Shown here one piece after another: positions 60,801 to 64,000 of a stretch of 64,000 bases of DNA. The notes beneath the pieces were generated by a model. It saw only the letters and a program-made list of their open reading frames with translations. It did not search any database and was not told the origin of the DNA. Each line of letters opens with the position of its first letter. Position 1 is the first letter of the stretch. The DNA comes from Pagrus major (taxonomy: Eukaryota; Chordata; Actinopteri; Spariformes; Sparidae), in assembly GCF_040436345.1 (NCBI RefSeq), contig NC_133215.1, forward strand, positions 19,785,306 to 19,849,305, in the 5' to 3' direction. The position numbers were made by a program, and so were the translations under genes.

Positions 60801-63725
60801 TAAATTGCACTGTGGGTAATGTAGGCAGCAGGTTTTGAAAAGGAAGAAGAATGCAAGGAAAATAAAGGTGATTTCGATAATTTGTTTTTTACAGGAATAC
60901 AATGCTAGACCAGTGGACTGCTTTTCACATGACCCAAAATGCAACTTCACCACTGAGTGACATCACAGGAGACAGTTAATCAGATTACATGGAGCTTCCT
61001 CTGGAGCCTCAAAAGGCTTCATGCTACTTTTTCACATATGCAGTAGTACTCCTCAAGACCAGTAAACACCCTTTAATGCTTAGAAAATGGTGGATTTACC
61101 CTTTAAGTTCTGTCTTACCTCCTTTTGAAGTGCTTCAGCTGTGTTTGTTTGAATGGTTTGGGCTCCATTTATGGTTGGAAGAGCTCCCTTTGAGCTCGAT
61201 ATATCAGTTTCTGACACAGTGACAGACTGTTCGCCCTCTTCAGGGCTCGACTGATACGCCTGCTGTGATGCCTGCTGGGTGTTTGACTGATCAGCCTGCG
61301 CTCCAATGAGAGACTGCGCGCTCATGTCACTAAATGACATCCTCTCCAATTCTGCCCACTTCTGGCTGACCTCTGAGTCCATGGTCTCTATAACAGGCAC
61401 AGGCACACTCCCCCTCTTCAGCTCCATGGAGTCCCACCTGCTGCCCATCTCACCTAAAGGGACCCCCTCCTCAAACCACTTGTTCCTCTCCTCCAATCGC
61501 TTGGCCTGCTCGCGGTCCCAGCCCTCCCCTTCCTCTCTCTGACTGGCTGGAGACAAGTCCAGATCCCCGTCTACAGTTTGGTGGTGGTGGCCGGCCCGAT
61601 GGGAGTTTGCAGCTGTGGCAGTGGAGGTGGAAGTGGTGGGTTCATAGCCCGAGTCCTGGCAGGTGAACCGAGCAGGGGGTTGGCATGACGACGGTCTGCG
61701 GGAGAGGGGGTTCTCTTTCTCGCTGCCGGTGTCTGATTGGCTGAGGTTAAGAATGAGGGAAAGACAGGAGGGTAGTGTTACACATGAGAAGAAAGATGAT
61801 AGAGGGGTTCACTACAGACAGACCACCCAATCACATTGTCTGCATTTCTCCACAGTTTCAGGAATTTTCAGTTCAAAGCGTGTTTGTTTTAATCAGATTG
61901 TGGATTTTAATATCATTTTTTGCAGGAATAACATAATAAACGTCACATGATCACTATGTAGGGTGCCCTTTTTTGTAATTAGTACAGTACTATACAGTGA
62001 TGGAATGTAACTTACTACATCGACTTAAGTACTGTACCTCACTACAATTTTTAGGTACTTGTACGTCACCTAAGCATTTTCATTTTCTGCTATGTCATAG
62101 TTCTACTCCACTACATTTATTTGATCATTTTAGTTACTAGTTACTTTGCAGATTGCTTGTTGCATCACAGCGAAAGTGGTGCATTTATGTTCATTTGTTT
62201 TATCAGCAATTTGATTTAAAAAAACAAAAAATAATTCCGATAATCTGAAAAATGTTGAATATTGGATCAGATCATGAGCCAGGCCAATTATCGGTTGATC
62301 CATAGACAGTATATACTGATAATACATGTAAATATAGTTGTACTTTTGATACTAAAGCACATTTAATATTAGTTACTTTAAGACTTTTACTCAAGTACTT
62401 TTCCTGTGGGGGACTCACTTTTACCAAAGCAATTTTTTAACACAATATCTTTACTTTTACTCAAGTGTGGTTTTTATTTTTTATTTTTTTTTATTTTTTT
62501 AACAAACACTGGTACTAGGCTATATGATGTATTAGTCATAATTTATGACAGGTCAAATGATGACAGATTCTTTTGGCATTGTCAGCCAAAGTAGCCAAAG
62601 TTTTATTAATTATCTAACTTGTCATCAAAGCTCCAGAATAGCTTCTAAAAGTGAATTAAAGTGAGATTATTTCATCAACCGCTGTTTCTAAGGTCCCAAA
62701 TCATCTAACAATCTCAATATGATTCATGATTTATTTGGCATCATTCCCTCTTTCATAGATATATATTATATTTTATCCCACAAATTGTAAGAATAGAAAT
62801 TACTCTAAGGTAACTAGCAAGTTTCCTCTGTGTATAGACTGATAAATTAATTGATTTTTATAAACTGAATAATTAAATAAATAAAATTTTTGGCATTTTT
62901 GACATAATGCATCTTTGAAGTATTTGACCATGCTGAAACTGCCATTAATTCTTTGTGTTCTTTGTGTTTGTTTAAATGTTTTAATGTTTTCATCTTTATA
63001 TGAATATATTTTGTATTTCTACATTGTTTTTGTGTGCGATTGTTATGACTTTAAATCTTTATGTTTGCAAAACAGCTTAAATTGCCTCCAAAGGGACAAA
63101 CAAGTATTTTTGAATTGAAGTTGAATTAAATATAGTACATTATTGTAATGTAGTCTTTTTGTCCTGATTATAGCAAATAGTTGTCTAACAGCAGCGGATG
63201 ATCGTATCTCAGTACATTTTCTCAAGTATTGCACACATTTTGGTACATGCCACTTGTCTGCTCTGTACAAAAAAGGGAATATTGTATTTTTAACTCTGTT
63301 ACATTTAGTCTACAGCCTAATACTGCCCAATACTGTTAGTTACTGGTTGCTTAGCATAAAAGATTTTACATGCAAAAGCATGATGAGCTTATAAAGTATA
63401 ATGCATAGTTATTAATCTATCAAACAGCTCCAACTACTACAACAGGCAACAAGGTATCATAAATGATAATCAAATCATTTAATATATAAGAATTAAACAC
63501 TCACAATGACCATTTATCTGCAATAAACAATTTAAATTTGTATCCTTTATTAAAACCGTTGTACTTTTATTTAAGTAAAGGCTCTGAATGCTTCCTGCAG
63601 CACTGTCTCCCAGTACAAAGTCAGACTCACTGCGTCTTGTTCTGGATCGCCTGCTTTAGTAACTTCACCCAGTTCCGCCGTATTCTGGAGGTCATAGCAG
63701 AGAGAGTGAACACTGCTCTCTTTGT
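57894..63725 (-). CDS. triobp: TRIO and F-actin-binding protein, 3' part (eight exons, 521 codons plus stop)
   Basis: Actin-bundling/cytoskeletal protein, long-coiled-coil (TRIOBP-1-like) form; the 5' exons lie beyond the right edge. Exons 5' to 3': 63725-63631, 61740-61119, 60533-60299, 60132-60027, 59867-59708, 59552-59439, 58230-58144, 58040-57894 (TGA). The first exon encodes the end of the PH domain and TLSAMTSRIRRNW. Exon 2 is a disordered linker (SDTGSEKENP start). The rest is coiled coil with family blocks ALQELQEKHTREIRELEEQ, LLRAKDNEVQYLKKEIS, YKEAYVELSDMRGRS and the ending LNEHLRLANAVLQEG. The paralogue MPRIP is similar, but the C-terminal LxEHLRLA block and the 22q-like neighbours favour triobp. 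A MITE and dispersed repeats fill the introns. Confidence 0.88.
58312..58800 (+). repeat. Percomorph 'CTTAAGTA' dispersed repeat in triobp intron
   Basis: The segment starts 'gcagtggtggagac' and carries 'aagtacttgtacct', 'ctactcaagttatat', 'tacttttactcaagt' and 'agtccactacatttcagagg'. It is the plus-orientation version of the same family seen at the left end of the window. Confidence 0.6.
60647..61102. mobile_element. Full TTAA MITE (AGGGTAACTCCAC family), 456 bp, in triobp intron
   Basis: TTAA flanks both ends (60643-60646, 61103-61106). The two halves form a long palindrome: 'gattactactacatgtgtga' against 'tcacatatgcagtagtact', and 'ttgctccagaggaagct' against 'agcttcctctggagcc'. No transposase. 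A half copy is at 12853 and a fragment at about 26890-26965. Confidence 0.85.
61990..62480 (+). repeat. Percomorph 'CTTAAGTA' dispersed repeat, split copy
   Basis: The segment begins 'acagtgatggaatgtaact' and includes 'acttaagtactgtacct', 'ggtacttgtacgtcac', 'ttctactccactacattt' and, after an interruption, 'gacttttactcaagtact'. The right part resumes near 62340. It lies in the triobp intron; the remainder to 63.6 kb is AT-rich DNA with no gene visible. Confidence 0.6.
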
Positions 63726-63747
63726 CTGGACGAGATCAAAAGCAAAA

Positions 63748-63758
63748 ACACACACACG

Positions 63759-63810
<52 letters not shown>
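63748..63810. repeat. (CA)n microsatellite, (TG)n in the triobp sense
   Basis: About 60 bp of CA, with CG interruptions at the left. It sits immediately upstream, in the triobp direction, of the acceptor of the exon starting at 63725. Confidence 0.95.
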
Positions 63811-63813
<3 letters not shown>

Positions 63814-64000
63814 TGTTAAACAGGAAGCAGCAGCCACACATGTAATTGATGTGGAAATTGGGGAGGGGGGTGGTGTCTGACTGTCCATCTGTCTGATGGT
63901 CTACTGTATGACACAATGAGCAAAACACACGTACAGTAAATACATACTTGTATTTGGAGTCCATAGTTCTTCTCTACATCACAGTCTGACACGTTCACAC

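Overview
This window looks like nuclear DNA of a percomorph (perch-like) teleost fish. All protein genes are intron-rich with GT/AG junctions. The closest relatives I can name are vertebrate genes, and the spacers are full of small DNA transposons with TTAA or hAT-type ends plus the 'AAGTA-CTTAAGTA' dispersed repeat typical of spiny-rayed fish. The gene set (smim45, serhl, mb, cenpm, smdt1, triobp) corresponds mainly to human 22q12-q13; luc7l lies elsewhere in human (16p13).

Layout: 1-3.8 kb is repeats plus a CpG-type promoter/5' exon at 1.5-1.8 kb, transcribed leftwards out of the window. 3.84-6.03 kb (minus) is an unrecognised proline-rich gene, 662 aa as modelled. 9.06-9.26 kb (minus) is smim45, a 66-aa membrane microprotein, with a probable 5' exon at 9.6 kb. 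12.2-35.1 kb (minus) holds three tandem serine-hydrolase-like genes (serhl), each with 12 coding exons and no break: 12.2-17.7, 18.8-22.5 and 27.7-35.1 kb. 36.7-38.6 kb (plus) is myoglobin. 41.9-45.5 kb (minus) is cenpm. 48.2-54.6 kb (minus) is luc7l. 55.8-57.7 kb (plus) is smdt1 (EMRE). 57.9-63.7 kb (minus) is the 3' part of triobp, whose upstream exons lie beyond the right edge.

The genes do not form one pathway; this is a conserved-synteny neighbourhood. The most interesting part is the serhl array. All three copies keep the GHSMG nucleophile elbow and the late His, but differ in N-terminus, in the residue at the predicted acid position, and in the C-terminal tripeptide (SKL, HKL, or no peroxisomal signal). 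This suggests the copies have split by subcellular location and perhaps by activity. Other points worth a second look are a young partial duplication of a luc7l exon, a MITE 13 bases into a triobp intron, a (TG)n tract just upstream of a triobp splice acceptor, an orphan TATA promoter with a short first exon at 39.5 kb, and a short telomere-like array inside a cenpm intron.

All exon boundaries were derived by reading splice sites, phases and protein similarity by eye; no alignment or RNA evidence was available.
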